Shown one piece after another: positions 16,191 to 23,732 of a stretch of DNA of 27,899 bases (the first letter of the stretch is position 1; each line of letters opens with the position of its first letter). A model generated the notes under the pieces. The model was given only the letters and a program-made list of their open reading frames with translations. It had not been told where the DNA came from and ran no database searches. The stretch is from JBBDNC01 sp040877875 (lineage in GTDB: Bacteria; Bacteroidota; Rhodothermia; Balneolales; Balneolaceae), in the NCBI GenBank assembly GCA_040877875.1, contig JBBDNC010000066.1, forward strand, positions 1 to 27,899, given 5' to 3'. Made by a program: the position numbers and the translations under genes.

Positions 16191-17388
16191 GGAAGAACTG
16201 ATCTCATATCAAAACAATCTGTTACATCAGGTTGAAAGTCGTTGGCGTCGCTATCTTTACCCTGAATTGACCGGTGAGAGACGGTTATTGGGCCTTAAGG
16301 GGCTCCGCGGTGTGGGCAAAACCACAATGTTTTTGCAATACCTGGCTTTCGATTATGCAGAACGGCAGAAGGGACTATATGTAACGGCAGATCACCCCTG
16401 GTTTTACAACCATACCCTCTTTGACCTTGCAGCTGATTGGTACAAATACGGTGGGCAGCTCCTGCTGATCGATGAAGTACACAAGTATCCAGGCTGGTCG
16501 CGAGAGCTGAAGCTGATATACGACGGCCATCCCGACTTGAAAGTGATGTTTACTAGCTCTTCCGCGCTGGACCTCTATCGGGGGGAGTCGGACCTGAGTC
16601 GAAGGCTGGTTACCCGTACCTTACATGGCCTTTCCTTTCGTGAATATCTTGAGTTGAAGCACGGATACTCTTTCAGAAAGCTGAGCTTAGATGAAATCCT
16701 GAAACACCATTCGGGAATTACCCCCGAAATCACAAAAGAGATAAAAATTCTTCCGCTGTTTGGGCAATACCTTCAGGAAGGTTATTTCCCTTTTTCCGGG
16801 GATGCTGACGATGAACCACTGTTTCCCCGGCTGCTGAGAATTATCAATACGGTTTTGGAGAGCGATTTGGCGGCCATTGAAGGGTACGATGCCGGGCATA
16901 TTGAAAAGATTAAGAAACTGCTGGGTGTTGTTGCCGAAAGTGCTCCGTTTGAACCTAATATTTCCAAAATAGCCGGACGCCTGCAGTTGGGCCGGAACAC
17001 TGTGAACTTCTACCTGAAAAATCTTCATGACGCCTGCATTCTCCATCTGCTCAACAAGCCGGGTAAAGGCATTACGAAGCATCAAAAACCCAGCAAGATC
17101 TATTTTGAAAATCCTGTATTTACGTATGCTTTTCAGGGAAGCCCCAATATTGGCACGGTAAGAGAAACCTTTTTTCTAAACCAACTTCACAATGCCGGCC
17201 ATCGGCTGCATCTCAGCCCGGATAAAGGAGATTTCCTGGTCAATGCGAGATACCTCTTTGAAGTGGGTGGGAAAAATAAAGACGACAGCCAAATCAGGAA
17301 TATGCAGGAGGCATACCTGGCTCTTGACAATATAGAGCATGGATTTGCCAATACCGTTCCTCTCTGGCTTTTCGGGTTTTTGTATTGA
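16189..17388 (+). CDS. AAA_14/DUF4143-like ATPase, first copy
   Basis: A 399-residue P-loop ATPase of unknown function. Walker A is GLRGVGKT (38-45), Walker B LLLIDE (91-96, Asp95 Glu96); a sensor-like TSSSALDL follows at 122, then an SRR arginine pair near 138. A winged-helix-like segment (NISKIAGRLQLGRNTVNFYLKNLHDA) lies at about 257-282. The C-terminal part holds D348...E358-V-G-G-K362, the spacing of a PD-(D/E)XK-like core, and ends in VPLWLFGFLY. Proteins of this class are common accessory genes of FCB bacteria. A paralogue with the same layout lies 1.2 kb away in opposite orientation. Its start is embedded in a palindrome. Confidence 0.88.
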   Translation: MEELISYQNNLLHQVESRWRRYLYPELTGERRLLGLKGLRGVGKTTMFLQYLAFDYAERQKGLYVTADHPWFYNHTLFDLAADWYKYGGQLLLIDEVHKYPGWSRELKLIYDGHPDLKVMFTSSSALDLYRGESDLSRRLVTRTLHGLSFREYLELKHGYSFRKLSLDEILKHHSGITPEITKEIKILPLFGQYLQEGYFPFSGDADDEPLFPRLLRIINTVLESDLAAIEGYDAGHIEKIKKLLGVVAESAPFEPNISKIAGRLQLGRNTVNFYLKNLHDACILHLLNKPGKGITKHQKPSKIYFENPVFTYAFQGSPNIGTVRETFFLNQLHNAGHRLHLSPDKGDFLVNARYLFEVGGKNKDDSQIRNMQEAYLALDNIEHGFANTVPLWLFGFLY

Positions 17389-17566
17389 TGTTGCAGCAAT
17401 TCCGCTTTATGATGCAACCCGTTGCTTTTTGACGAAAGATTATATATTTCGGGTGTGTCAAAAAGATTTCGTGTACTTCGATACCTGCCGGATTGATCTA
17501 CAGATCTGCCGTGGCCGTTATGATCTGACCTTCCGGGCTGTGAAGGCACTTTTTTCGGAGAAAACA

Positions 17567-17857
17567 ATGGGTGACCACAAACGGTTTTTCATCATCTTGC
17601 AGATGATCCGCTTGCTGAGCCGTCCGGGTGGGTTCGCCGTGAAGCGGCTGGCACAGCGATTCGATGTAACCCCCAGGTCGATCTACCGCTATTTTGACTT
17701 GTTGCGGGAGTGCGGGTTTGCACTTGAAAAGAGCGGCGGCCGGTATCGTTTTCAGAATAGCGGGGATGCGGAGAAGAATATGCTTGGGTTCGGGTGTGGG
17801 GGTAGGATGAGAGGTATAAGAATCAGGAGTAAAAATAGAAAGAAAACCAGAATATAG
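17567..17857 (+). pseudogene. WYL-type transcriptional regulator, N-terminal stub
   Basis: From ATG 17567, which has GGAG six bases upstream, about 65 codons encode the winged helix-turn-helix start of a DeoR/WYL regulator: ILQMIRLLSRPGGFAVKRLA, then QRFDVTPRSIYRYFDLLRECGFALEKSGGRYRF. Intact WYL regulators are about 300-340 residues; here the WYL domain is absent and the frame continues as basic, low-complexity sequence to 17857. WYL regulators often control mobile or defence loci. The preceding 180 bases hold no gene. Confidence 0.7.
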
Positions 17858-17874
17858 TTGAATAAAGAATTACG

Positions 17875-18112
17875 ACATACAAATATGTGTTGGCGAGTTC
17901 AGGGATTAAGAACCCGATATGATTAATTGTACGCCCGGAATTTCATCAATGATCAGTTTCAGAGTCAGGCCGTTATTTCTTACTCTCTGTACTTCATCCA
18001 CTATGACCAGTTTTGCATGACTGATAATTGTTTTCAAGCTTGTGGAAGTTGCATCGGACAACATCTTTCTAATATCCGGTTCATCACAATTCAGGAAACC
18101 GGTAAATCATAA
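17875..18112 (-). pseudogene. Third AAA_14/DUF4143 ATPase, Walker B fragment
   Basis: On the - strand one frame reads TGFLNCDEPDIRKML...TSLKTIISHAKLVIVDEVQRVRNNG, then LTLKLIIDEIPGVQLIISGS, with the Walker B (LVIVDE) and sensor region of a different subfamily of DUF4143 ATPases. The Walker A half is missing: the fragment begins just after a would-be ATG near 18112. After ISGS a frameshift and stop occur, with residual LANTY-like codons to about 17878. It is preceded by an elaborate palindrome block. Confidence 0.7.
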
Positions 18113-18114
18113 TA

Positions 18115-18172
18115 ATTCAGATTGTAATCGAAAATAGTTATAACTTTTTTCGATTATAACTGAAATCTGAAT
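18115..18172. promoter_or_regulatory. Nested palindromes upstream of the ATPase fragment
   Basis: Three concentric inverted repeats lie here: ATTCAGATT (18115) with AATCTGAAT (18164), TAATCGAAAA (18125) with TTTTCGATTA (18147), and a central AGTTATAACT (18136-18145). They sit directly upstream of the third ATPase remnant, in the same place as the palindromes of the two intact ATPase genes, and would fit an operator. Confidence 0.6.
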
Positions 18173-18184
18173 AACCTCTGCGAC

Positions 18185-18443
18185 TTACTCAATCAAACTC
18201 TTGCAGAGTGCGAGACTTTCCCGGTGTTTGCCGTCGGACAACAGTTTTTCGGCATCCAGGCTTAATTCCCACAGCGGGCGAGTCAGCGAGGGGGCGGACC
18301 GGTAGTCGATAAACCCGTGCCGACCCAGTGCTGCTTTTGAGTAGTTTCGGATGATCTGCCTGTACTGTTGTGCGGGCTCGGCAAAAAACGTCTCGATCAG
18401 TATCTAAAGTGCTCATGATATCTTCTTTTGTAATATCTTTCAA
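18185..18443 (-). pseudogene. Frameshifted remnant, possibly the C-terminus of a SWIM-type protein
   Basis: The first codons read MKDITKEDIMSTL. After a frame change near 18405 a well-formed stretch follows: LIETFFAEPAQQYRQIIRNYSKAALGRHGFIDY, then WELSLDAEKLLSDGKHRESLALCKSLIE and a stop at 18185. The helical, repeat-like end with GRHGFIDYRSA resembles the C-terminal part of SWIM zinc-finger family proteins, but this is from memory and uncertain. The residual zinc-finger region is absent. It lies between the ATPase fragment and the second ATPase. Confidence 0.4.
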
Positions 18444-18577
18444 CCGGCAGATGACATTTCAAAAAAAGATAACAACCGATCCTTGTAATTGCCAAATGTT
18501 TGATAGCTGGTGATTCATTTTTTATTACCCCGAGTGTTGTTGAGTTTCATGTGTGTCTTGGCCCATCGGGCATTCGG

Positions 18578-19762
18578 TCAATACAAAAACCCGAATAACC
18601 AGAGCGGGATTCTGTTTCCGCTTCCGCCTTTGATTCTGTCGGCAGCAATATAGGCATTGGGCACCCCCCGGATCTGTTCATCTGTTTTGCCGGGTCCGCC
18701 GACTTCGAACGTCCAGGTGTCATCGATCATAAAATCGGCCCACCTGGAGGAGGTCACATTGTGGTTCACTTGCAGGTGATTTAGAAAAAACGTCTCCCGC
18801 AACGTACCGGTTTCCGGCTTGCCGGACGACAACAAATACGCCAGGTTCGGATTACCCAGATAGATCTTTTCCGGTTTTTGGAGATAGCTGATGCCCCGGG
18901 TGTCGCTTTTCAATAGTGATAGGACCCTGGCACGGTCAAGCGCATCCAGCATTTTGAGAACTGAATTGCGGGATACTCCAAGTTTTTCAGCCAGTTTGGA
19001 GATATTGGGCTTGAACGGGACAGACTGGCCGATCACATAGAGCAGTTTTTTCATGTTCCGGATCGAAGAGTGATGAAGTTCTTCATAAGGTGCGATGTCA
19101 ATGTCCAGTACAAGCCAGGTAGTTTCCAGCAGTTTCTGGGGATAGGATTTTTCACTTTCTTTAAAGAATGGGTAGTACCCGGTACGGAGGTATTTCCTGA
19201 AGGATGTCAAGATATCTGCCCGTTCATAATATCCGGCAGCCAATTCGTGGTGGGATTGCAGAATCGTGTCAAGGGGTACGATGTCAAAGGCCACTTGTAC
19301 ATCAAGCCGGAGAAATTCCCGGAAGGATAACCCCGGCAGTTGGTAGATCGCGGCTCTTCGGGAGAGATCCGCCTGCCCTTTGGAAACTTCCAGGATGGAG
19401 GATCCGGTTGCAGTGATCTGAATGTCGGAATAATTGTCAAACGCATTTTTCAGATCTTTGGACCAATGGACGTACCGGTGAACCTCATCCAGAAAAAACC
19501 TCCTGTATCCTTCCTCATACAGCGTATCGATCAGATGGATCAGTCTGTTGGCTTCAAAATAGATATCGTCCAGAGTTAGATAAATTGCACCGGGGCCGTG
19601 TTCTTTCATACGCTGCAGAAGCAAGGTTGTTTTACCTGCCCCCCGGTGGCCCAGGATCAGTATGAGCCGTTGTTCCCATTCGATTCTGTCATACAGAAAT
19701 CTCCGGAAAGTGTCGTCAACCTCCTTCGACTTTGTATCCGAAAGTTTTTTCAGTCGTTCCAT
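18578..19762 (-). CDS. AAA_14/DUF4143-like ATPase, second copy
   Basis: A 394-residue paralogue of the first ATPase, clearly diverged. Walker A is GHRGAGKT (38-45), Walker B RRFFLDE (Asp92 Glu93), sensor TATGSS (117-122), and the arginine pair LSRR lies near 134. Its winged-helix-like segment (NISKLAEKLGVSRNSVLKMLDALDRARVL) is clearer than in the first copy. The C-terminal core is D343...E353-V-G-G-P-G-K359 and it ends IPLWLFGFLY. The function of this family is not known; autoregulation through its own winged helix is inference. No Shine-Dalgarno is present: a palindrome lies two bases from the ATG, the last of three. Confidence 0.88.
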   Translation of the reverse strand: MERLKKLSDTKSKEVDDTFRRFLYDRIEWEQRLILILGHRGAGKTTLLLQRMKEHGPGAIYLTLDDIYFEANRLIHLIDTLYEEGYRRFFLDEVHRYVHWSKDLKNAFDNYSDIQITATGSSILEVSKGQADLSRRAAIYQLPGLSFREFLRLDVQVAFDIVPLDTILQSHHELAAGYYERADILTSFRKYLRTGYYPFFKESEKSYPQKLLETTWLVLDIDIAPYEELHHSSIRNMKKLLYVIGQSVPFKPNISKLAEKLGVSRNSVLKMLDALDRARVLSLLKSDTRGISYLQKPEKIYLGNPNLAYLLSSGKPETGTLRETFFLNHLQVNHNVTSSRWADFMIDDTWTFEVGGPGKTDEQIRGVPNAYIAADRIKGGSGNRIPLWLFGFLY

Positions 19763-19764
19763 AT

Positions 19765-19840
19765 TGTTTTATATATGAAACATAATATATAATTGTTTTC
19801 TATATAAAACAAATTTCAAATATGTTTTATATAGAAAACA
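19765..19840. promoter_or_regulatory. Three 18-bp palindromes at exact 29-bp period
   Basis: Sites lie at 19765-19782 (TGTTTTATATATGAAACA), 19794-19811 (TGTTTTCTATATAAAACA) and 19823-19840 (TGTTTTATATAGAAAACA). The second and third are reverse complements of each other; the spacers are both 11 bases and AT-rich. The site nearest the gene is two bases from the second ATPase start codon. The pattern fits cooperative repressor binding. Confidence 0.72.
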
Positions 19841-20010
19841 TTTTATGAAGCTTCATTACTCCGGAGTTCGTATCATTTCCTTCAAGCCTCACCCCCATCC
19901 CTGTACGCATGAACTTATTCCACATTCCCAAGGATGTGTACCATTTGCATGAGGACCAGCTCCGTGCCATGAGAGCCCGGAACAGGGAGTGAGCAGTGTG
20001 AGTACCGGAA
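19841..20010. other. Gap with a 27-codon unassigned frame
   Basis: A + strand frame at 19909..19992 (start MNLFHIPKDVYHLHEDQL, end RAMRARNRE) looks like coding sequence but I cannot place it. It may be the end of a lost gene. Nothing else is visible in this stretch. Confidence 0.25.
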
Positions 20011-20292
20011 CTACTCTACTTCCCGCCGGCGGATCATGGCACGAATCCAGATTATTCCGATTGCGACAAACGGAAGGGCATAGATCAACAGGCCGATCGG
20101 CCCGATGGTGCCGTCAGGTGTCGCTTCAACTTCCGAGAGGAGTTCCCCCTTCCCAGTTCGGCCCCTCCAGGATCACACGTACGTTCCACATCTCCCCCTC
20201 ATCTCCATGGGTTGATTCAGCAGCCACGCGGCTGGAACAGCGCCATATCACACTCCCTCTGAACTTGACAACGTGTTGACGATTCAGATGCA
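20011..20292 (-). pseudogene. Frameshifted remnant of a small membrane-anchored protein
   Basis: On the - strand two frames join at a G5 run (20145-20149 on the + strand as C5). The first part reads STHGDEGEMWNVRVILEGPNWEG; the second reads GELLSEVEATPDGTIGPIG, a membrane helix (LLIYALPFVAIGIIWIRAM) and IRRREVE then stop. An exported beta domain with a C-terminal anchor, loosely like YtkA/FixH proteins, would fit, but I am unsure. No start codon is visible upstream, so both a frameshift and a 5' loss are likely. Confidence 0.45.
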
Positions 20293-20369
20293 GGTTGTCC
20301 TGTAAGACAGATCGTCTTCAAAGGAAATTGGTTACGTATGGCGGCCGAAAAGATGCCGCCGTATCCGTT

Positions 20370-21236
20370 CTACGGTGTAAAAATCGAGTTGTCAACCGGT
20401 TTGAACAGAAGCTGGGAAAAGTTATAGAGGTCGTTTTTCCAAACCTCGAAGTCGTGTCCACCCGGTTCCACATAGAAAACATGGGGGACGTCGTGTTCCG
20501 CCAGGTATTCATGGGTCCGACGGCTGATGTTCATCAGGTTGTCTTCATCCCCACAGGAGATCCAGAGCAGGTTCAGGCTCTCTCTCGCTTCTTCGGGATC
20601 CGGCAACAACACATCCGGGGCGTTAGTGTTTGGAGCGGAACTGAATCCGCCGACCCAGGAAAAGATGTCGAGGTTGCTCAAACCGAAATTCAGTGATTGG
20701 CCACCGCCCATCGAGAGGCCGGCAAGGGCCCGGTTCTCTCGGTTGGTCAGGATCGGATATTCACTTTCGATGAACGGAATCAGGTCATTAAGTAAGTCTT
20801 GTTCAAATGTTGTGAAAGCCTGAACCCTCGCCGGTTCAAAGATGTTTTCGCCGGGACTGTCATCTTCCATCGCCCGTCCGTTCGGCATGACCACGATCAT
20901 GGGTACAATCATGCCTTCCGCATTGAGGTTGTCAAGGATCACGCCCGGATTGCCATTGTTGAGCCACTCAAACTCATCACCACCGATACCGTGTAACAGG
21001 TAGAGTACCGGGTAGCTGTTCGCTTCCGAGTACTCGGGGGGAGTATAGATGATGGCATCGCGCATAGTCCCTACCGTCTCTGACATATAGGAAACCGTGT
21101 CGATTGTTCCGTAAGTGATACCGGTCCGCACCTCATCAAATCCGTCAGGCGCCTGGCGGATGATAGATTGTGAATGGGCATATTGGTTAAACAGAAAGAA
21201 AGTGCCGATAAGTAGAAATATGTATTTCGTCATCAT
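20370..21236 (-). CDS. Secreted CE1-type esterase (feruloyl esterase-like)
   Basis: From the internal Met at 21236 (288 residues), chosen because a signal peptide begins there (MMTKYIFLLIGTFFLF, cleavage near AHSQ). A 22-codon upstream extension to 21302 is open but lacks leader features and partly overlaps the next gene. The alpha/beta-hydrolase triad is Ser175 (GLSMGGG), Asp230 (ISCGDED) and His261 (PGGHDFEVW), with LLHGIGG as the oxyanion strand. This is the layout of CE1 feruloyl/acetyl esterases often attached to xylanases. It likely acts on plant or algal glycan side chains in the periplasm or outside. Confidence 0.9.
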   Translation of the reverse strand: MMTKYIFLLIGTFFLFNQYAHSQSIIRQAPDGFDEVRTGITYGTIDTVSYMSETVGTMRDAIIYTPPEYSEANSYPVLYLLHGIGGDEFEWLNNGNPGVILDNLNAEGMIVPMIVVMPNGRAMEDDSPGENIFEPARVQAFTTFEQDLLNDLIPFIESEYPILTNRENRALAGLSMGGGQSLNFGLSNLDIFSWVGGFSSAPNTNAPDVLLPDPEEARESLNLLWISCGDEDNLMNISRRTHEYLAEHDVPHVFYVEPGGHDFEVWKNDLYNFSQLLFKPVDNSIFTP

Positions 21237-21273
21237 ATCATATGTATTTATCGTGGCAAACTCCGAATCCTCC

Positions 21274-21681
21274 TTACCAAAGTCCGAGGATCGCCCCGGC
21301 AAGTGTCAGGCCGGCTACATGGTAGCCATTATCTATGAAATGCAGGCCAAGCTTGTTGTCGGAAAACAGTCCGGTCGTTCCGGCCAGAGTGAATACAAAA
21401 CCCATTGCGGCTCCGAAACCGATCATGGCCCCGTGCAGGGCCGTTGAGATCCCGATTGCACCGAGAAAACCGGCCAAAGTTAACGTTGCGAAGAACTGTA
21501 GGATAAATGACCAGAGAAAAATGATCGGATTCGGATCATCCATATCCTCTTCGTTCAGTTCTCTGAGCTCCATCCATTTTTTTGCAAAGAGGGTGCTGTA
21601 CCAGACCCATCCAAGCATAAAATAAGCAACGGCTGCAACGATAATTGCCCACCAGTTTAATGACAAGATTAGTTCACCCAT
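21274..21681 (-). CDS. DUF1761 family membrane protein
   Basis: A 135-residue protein with four hydrophobic helices. The first contains LNWWAIIVAAVAYFMLGWVWYS followed by LFAKKWMEL, the conserved start of DUF1761 proteins; the C-terminal helices are Gly/Ala-rich (FGAAMGFVFTLAG). Function of the family is unknown. It shares strand with the esterase 38 bases downstream and is 244 bases from the PH-domain gene upstream. Confidence 0.85.
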   Translation of the reverse strand: MGELILSLNWWAIIVAAVAYFMLGWVWYSTLFAKKWMELRELNEEDMDDPNPIIFLWSFILQFFATLTLAGFLGAIGISTALHGAMIGFGAAMGFVFTLAGTTGLFSDNKLGLHFIDNGYHVAGLTLAGAILGLW

Positions 21682-21716
21682 ATTTACCCCCGCAGGTTAG
21701 TTAGATTTGTAAGGAA

Positions 21717-21736
21717 CCTTTGAAAAGAATCAAAGG
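21717..21736. other. Stem-loop between DUF1761 and PH-domain genes
   Basis: A perfect 7-bp stem, CCTTTGA...TCAAAGG, with a 6-base loop. It lies 36 bases before the DUF1761 ATG (- strand), so it could be in that gene's leader. Confidence 0.4.
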
Positions 21737-21764
21737 ATGTATGATTTTGGAAATTGCCTTATAA

Positions 21765-21797
21765 CCTGCCTTCTTTTCCGGGTTAAAAGTCGGCAGG
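21765..21797. other. Compound stem-loop
   Basis: Nested pairing: CCTGCC with GGCAGG outside and CTTTT with AAAAG inside, separated by short internal loops. It might terminate the PH-domain transcript or be an intergenic repeat; no T-run confirms a terminator. Confidence 0.35.
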
Positions 21798-21924
21798 CAG
21801 ACAGCTTTTTCAAAGCTATGTTACAGATTATTAACGAATTATGGAAAAATCAAAAAACCCAAAGTTTGGATTTTATATTTGTATATACAAAAATTAATAA
21901 ATTCTATTCGACCAGAAGGACCTT

Positions 21925-22506
21925 TTATTTTTGCGTATCCATCCCGCTTTCAATGGATTTGAGTGAATCCCTGATTTCCGTCAGAAGAGAAACTAACGTC
22001 TCCTGTCCGGAACTGTCTGCCTGGGGCGGCTCCCCTCCCCGTTCAGTTACTTTATCTCTTTGATCAAGTACGTTCAGTCGAAAATCGGCAGAATCAACGA
22101 TACCGGTCAGGGACATATCGGATGCGCTTTGTGCACTTTGGCCTGCTGTTTCGATCCTGAGTGTGCTGAGCCCGAAATACCTTAGCAACGGACCTTCGCG
22201 AAACGTCAGATCCTGGATCTTATCGAGAGGAATCGTCCGTTCGATATGAAACCATACCCCTTTTCTGAAATGAAGGGCCCGGGTGGTAAGTTCACAGTGA
22301 AGACTCTCAAAATACCTGTTGATATAATATCTGCCGATGATCAGCCAAAGGGGTATGAGAAGAATACCGACAATGGAAAAAACACAAGCCAGAACACCGC
22401 CATAGAGAACATATTTCTTTAAACGGGGGTCGAATTTTGCTTCAAGCAGGGTTTGTGTTTGGGCTGTTCGGGCCGGAATATTTTTATAAATTTGAGTTTT
22501 GTCCAT
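21925..22506 (-). CDS. Bacterial PH-domain (bPH2, YdbS-like) membrane protein
   Basis: 193 residues from ATG 22506 (MDKTQIYKNIPARTAQ); an upstream in-frame ATG at 22575 adds an implausible leader. Two hydrophobic helices lie close together at about 34-60 (LYGGVLACVFSIVGILLIPLWLIIGRYYI), then the bPH2 domain: CELTTRALHFRKGVW, IPLDKIQDLTFREGPLLRYFGLSTLRIET. The tail from about 150 is polar and may be a coil. Proteins of this type are of unclear function, in some cases linked to envelope stress. Monocistronic. Confidence 0.88.
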   Translation of the reverse strand: MDKTQIYKNIPARTAQTQTLLEAKFDPRLKKYVLYGGVLACVFSIVGILLIPLWLIIGRYYINRYFESLHCELTTRALHFRKGVWFHIERTIPLDKIQDLTFREGPLLRYFGLSTLRIETAGQSAQSASDMSLTGIVDSADFRLNVLDQRDKVTERGGEPPQADSSGQETLVSLLTEIRDSLKSIESGMDTQK

Positions 22507-22592
22507 GGTTTGTCTCGTATTGGGCGGTTGATGGAATGAAAAACTGCATAGAGGATCACGAATCACAATACTCATTCTTTAAGTATAAATAA

Positions 22593-22742
22593 GAAGGCTT
22601 TGCAAAACTTGGGATTTGGTTCAAGATTAAGGCCTGTCCGCCAGCCGGCGGATTAAAACCGCAGCATATTAGCTATATGTGAGAATTTTAAAATTTCGAT
22701 AACGCAAAGATTGGGTAAAAGACCGGGTTTTGCAAAGCCTTC
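22593..22742. mobile_element. 150-bp MITE-like element
   Basis: Terminal inverted repeats of 20 bases with 18 matching: GAAGGCTTTGCAAAACTTGG at the left and, as reverse complement, GAAGGCTTTGCAAAACCCGG at the right (22723-22742). An internal hairpin TCCGCC-agcc-GGCGGA lies at 22637-22652. No coding frame is inside. A 2-bp AA duplication is possible, but flanks are AT-rich so this is weak. It lies in the gap between the PH-domain gene and the hydrolase gene. Confidence 0.6.
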
Positions 22743-22850
22743 AACAAATAAATTAAAACCAAACTCCCGGGAAATATTCGCTATTTGAAAGTATACAGTG
22801 TCTTATATTAACAGCGAATCCGAATCTAAATTAATAAGAATGAATCATAC

Positions 22851-23732
22851 ATGAATACATGGACATGCAGGAATTTAATAGCTCTGATCTCATTCCTGGT
22901 CATCTCATTGCCAATCTCTGCCCAGGAAATTATTCCCTTGTGGCCGGATGGGGCACCCTTTCATGAGGGAGAGAATCATAAGGAGCAACCTACCCTGACG
23001 GCCTACCTGCCGGATCAGGAGAATGCGTCAAACACGGCTATAATCATTTTACCCGGTGGTGGATATTCCCATCTGGCAATGGACCATGAGGGAATCCAGG
23101 TAGCAGCAATGCTGAATGAGTTGGGAATCACAGCTTTCATACTCCGGTATCGCCGGGGAGAAGATTATCCGCATCCGGTTCCTCTTACGGATGCTCAAAG
23201 AGCTATCAGGCTGGTTCGGGCCCAGGCTGATTCGTGGAACCTTGAATCCCGTAAAATCGGGATTCTCGGTTTTTCGGCCGGCGGACACCTGGCTTCCACT
23301 ACCGGTACTCATTTTGATTTCGGGAACCCTGACTCGAAAGTGAAGGTCGAACGGGCCAGTTCCCGTCCGGATTTTATGATTTTAATCTACCCGGTAATTT
23401 CGATGATTGAAGAGTTTACTCATTCCGGGTCTCGAAATAACCTTCTGGGAGCTGACCCCGATCCCGAACTTGTCGAGCGGTTATCTTCCGAAAAACAAAT
23501 TACGCCCGAAACACCTCCGACGTTCCTGGTGCACAGTTCGAATGATGAAGCTGTACCCGTTGAAAACAGCATCCATTTTTATATGGGATTGCGAAATGCC
23601 GGGGTTCCGGCCGAAATGCATATCTATGAAGAGGGCCCTCACGGTTTTGGCCTGGCACCGGATAATCCGCTTCTTTCAAGCTGGCCAGAGCTTCTTGAAA
23701 CCTGGCTCAGGCATGGGGGGATGCTAAACTAA
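22851..23732 (+). CDS. Secreted alpha/beta hydrolase, acetyl-xylan-esterase-like (BD-FAE type)
   Basis: A 293-residue exported hydrolase. The signal peptide is residues 1-24 (LIALISFLVISLPISAQ). The oxyanion strand IIILPGGGYSHLA is followed by the triad Ser142 (GFSAGGH), Asp232 (HSSNDEAVP) and His264 (EGPHGFG). Such proteins remove acetyl or feruloyl groups from xylan in Bacteroidota glycan-use loci. The next gene, a histidine kinase, starts at the base after this stop, so the two are likely co-transcribed. The 118 bases upstream hold the MITE's downstream flank and AT-rich sequence where a promoter is expected. Confidence 0.9.
   Translation: MNTWTCRNLIALISFLVISLPISAQEIIPLWPDGAPFHEGENHKEQPTLTAYLPDQENASNTAIIILPGGGYSHLAMDHEGIQVAAMLNELGITAFILRYRRGEDYPHPVPLTDAQRAIRLVRAQADSWNLESRKIGILGFSAGGHLASTTGTHFDFGNPDSKVKVERASSRPDFMILIYPVISMIEEFTHSGSRNNLLGADPDPELVERLSSEKQITPETPPTFLVHSSNDEAVPVENSIHFYMGLRNAGVPAEMHIYEEGPHGFGLAPDNPLLSSWPELLETWLRHGGMLN

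Noticed and set aside
19765..19840. A possible small CRISPR array (29-base period)
   Set aside because: The repeats are palindromes with short AT-rich spacers of 11 bases, alternate in orientation, and lie directly at a gene start; no cas genes are present.
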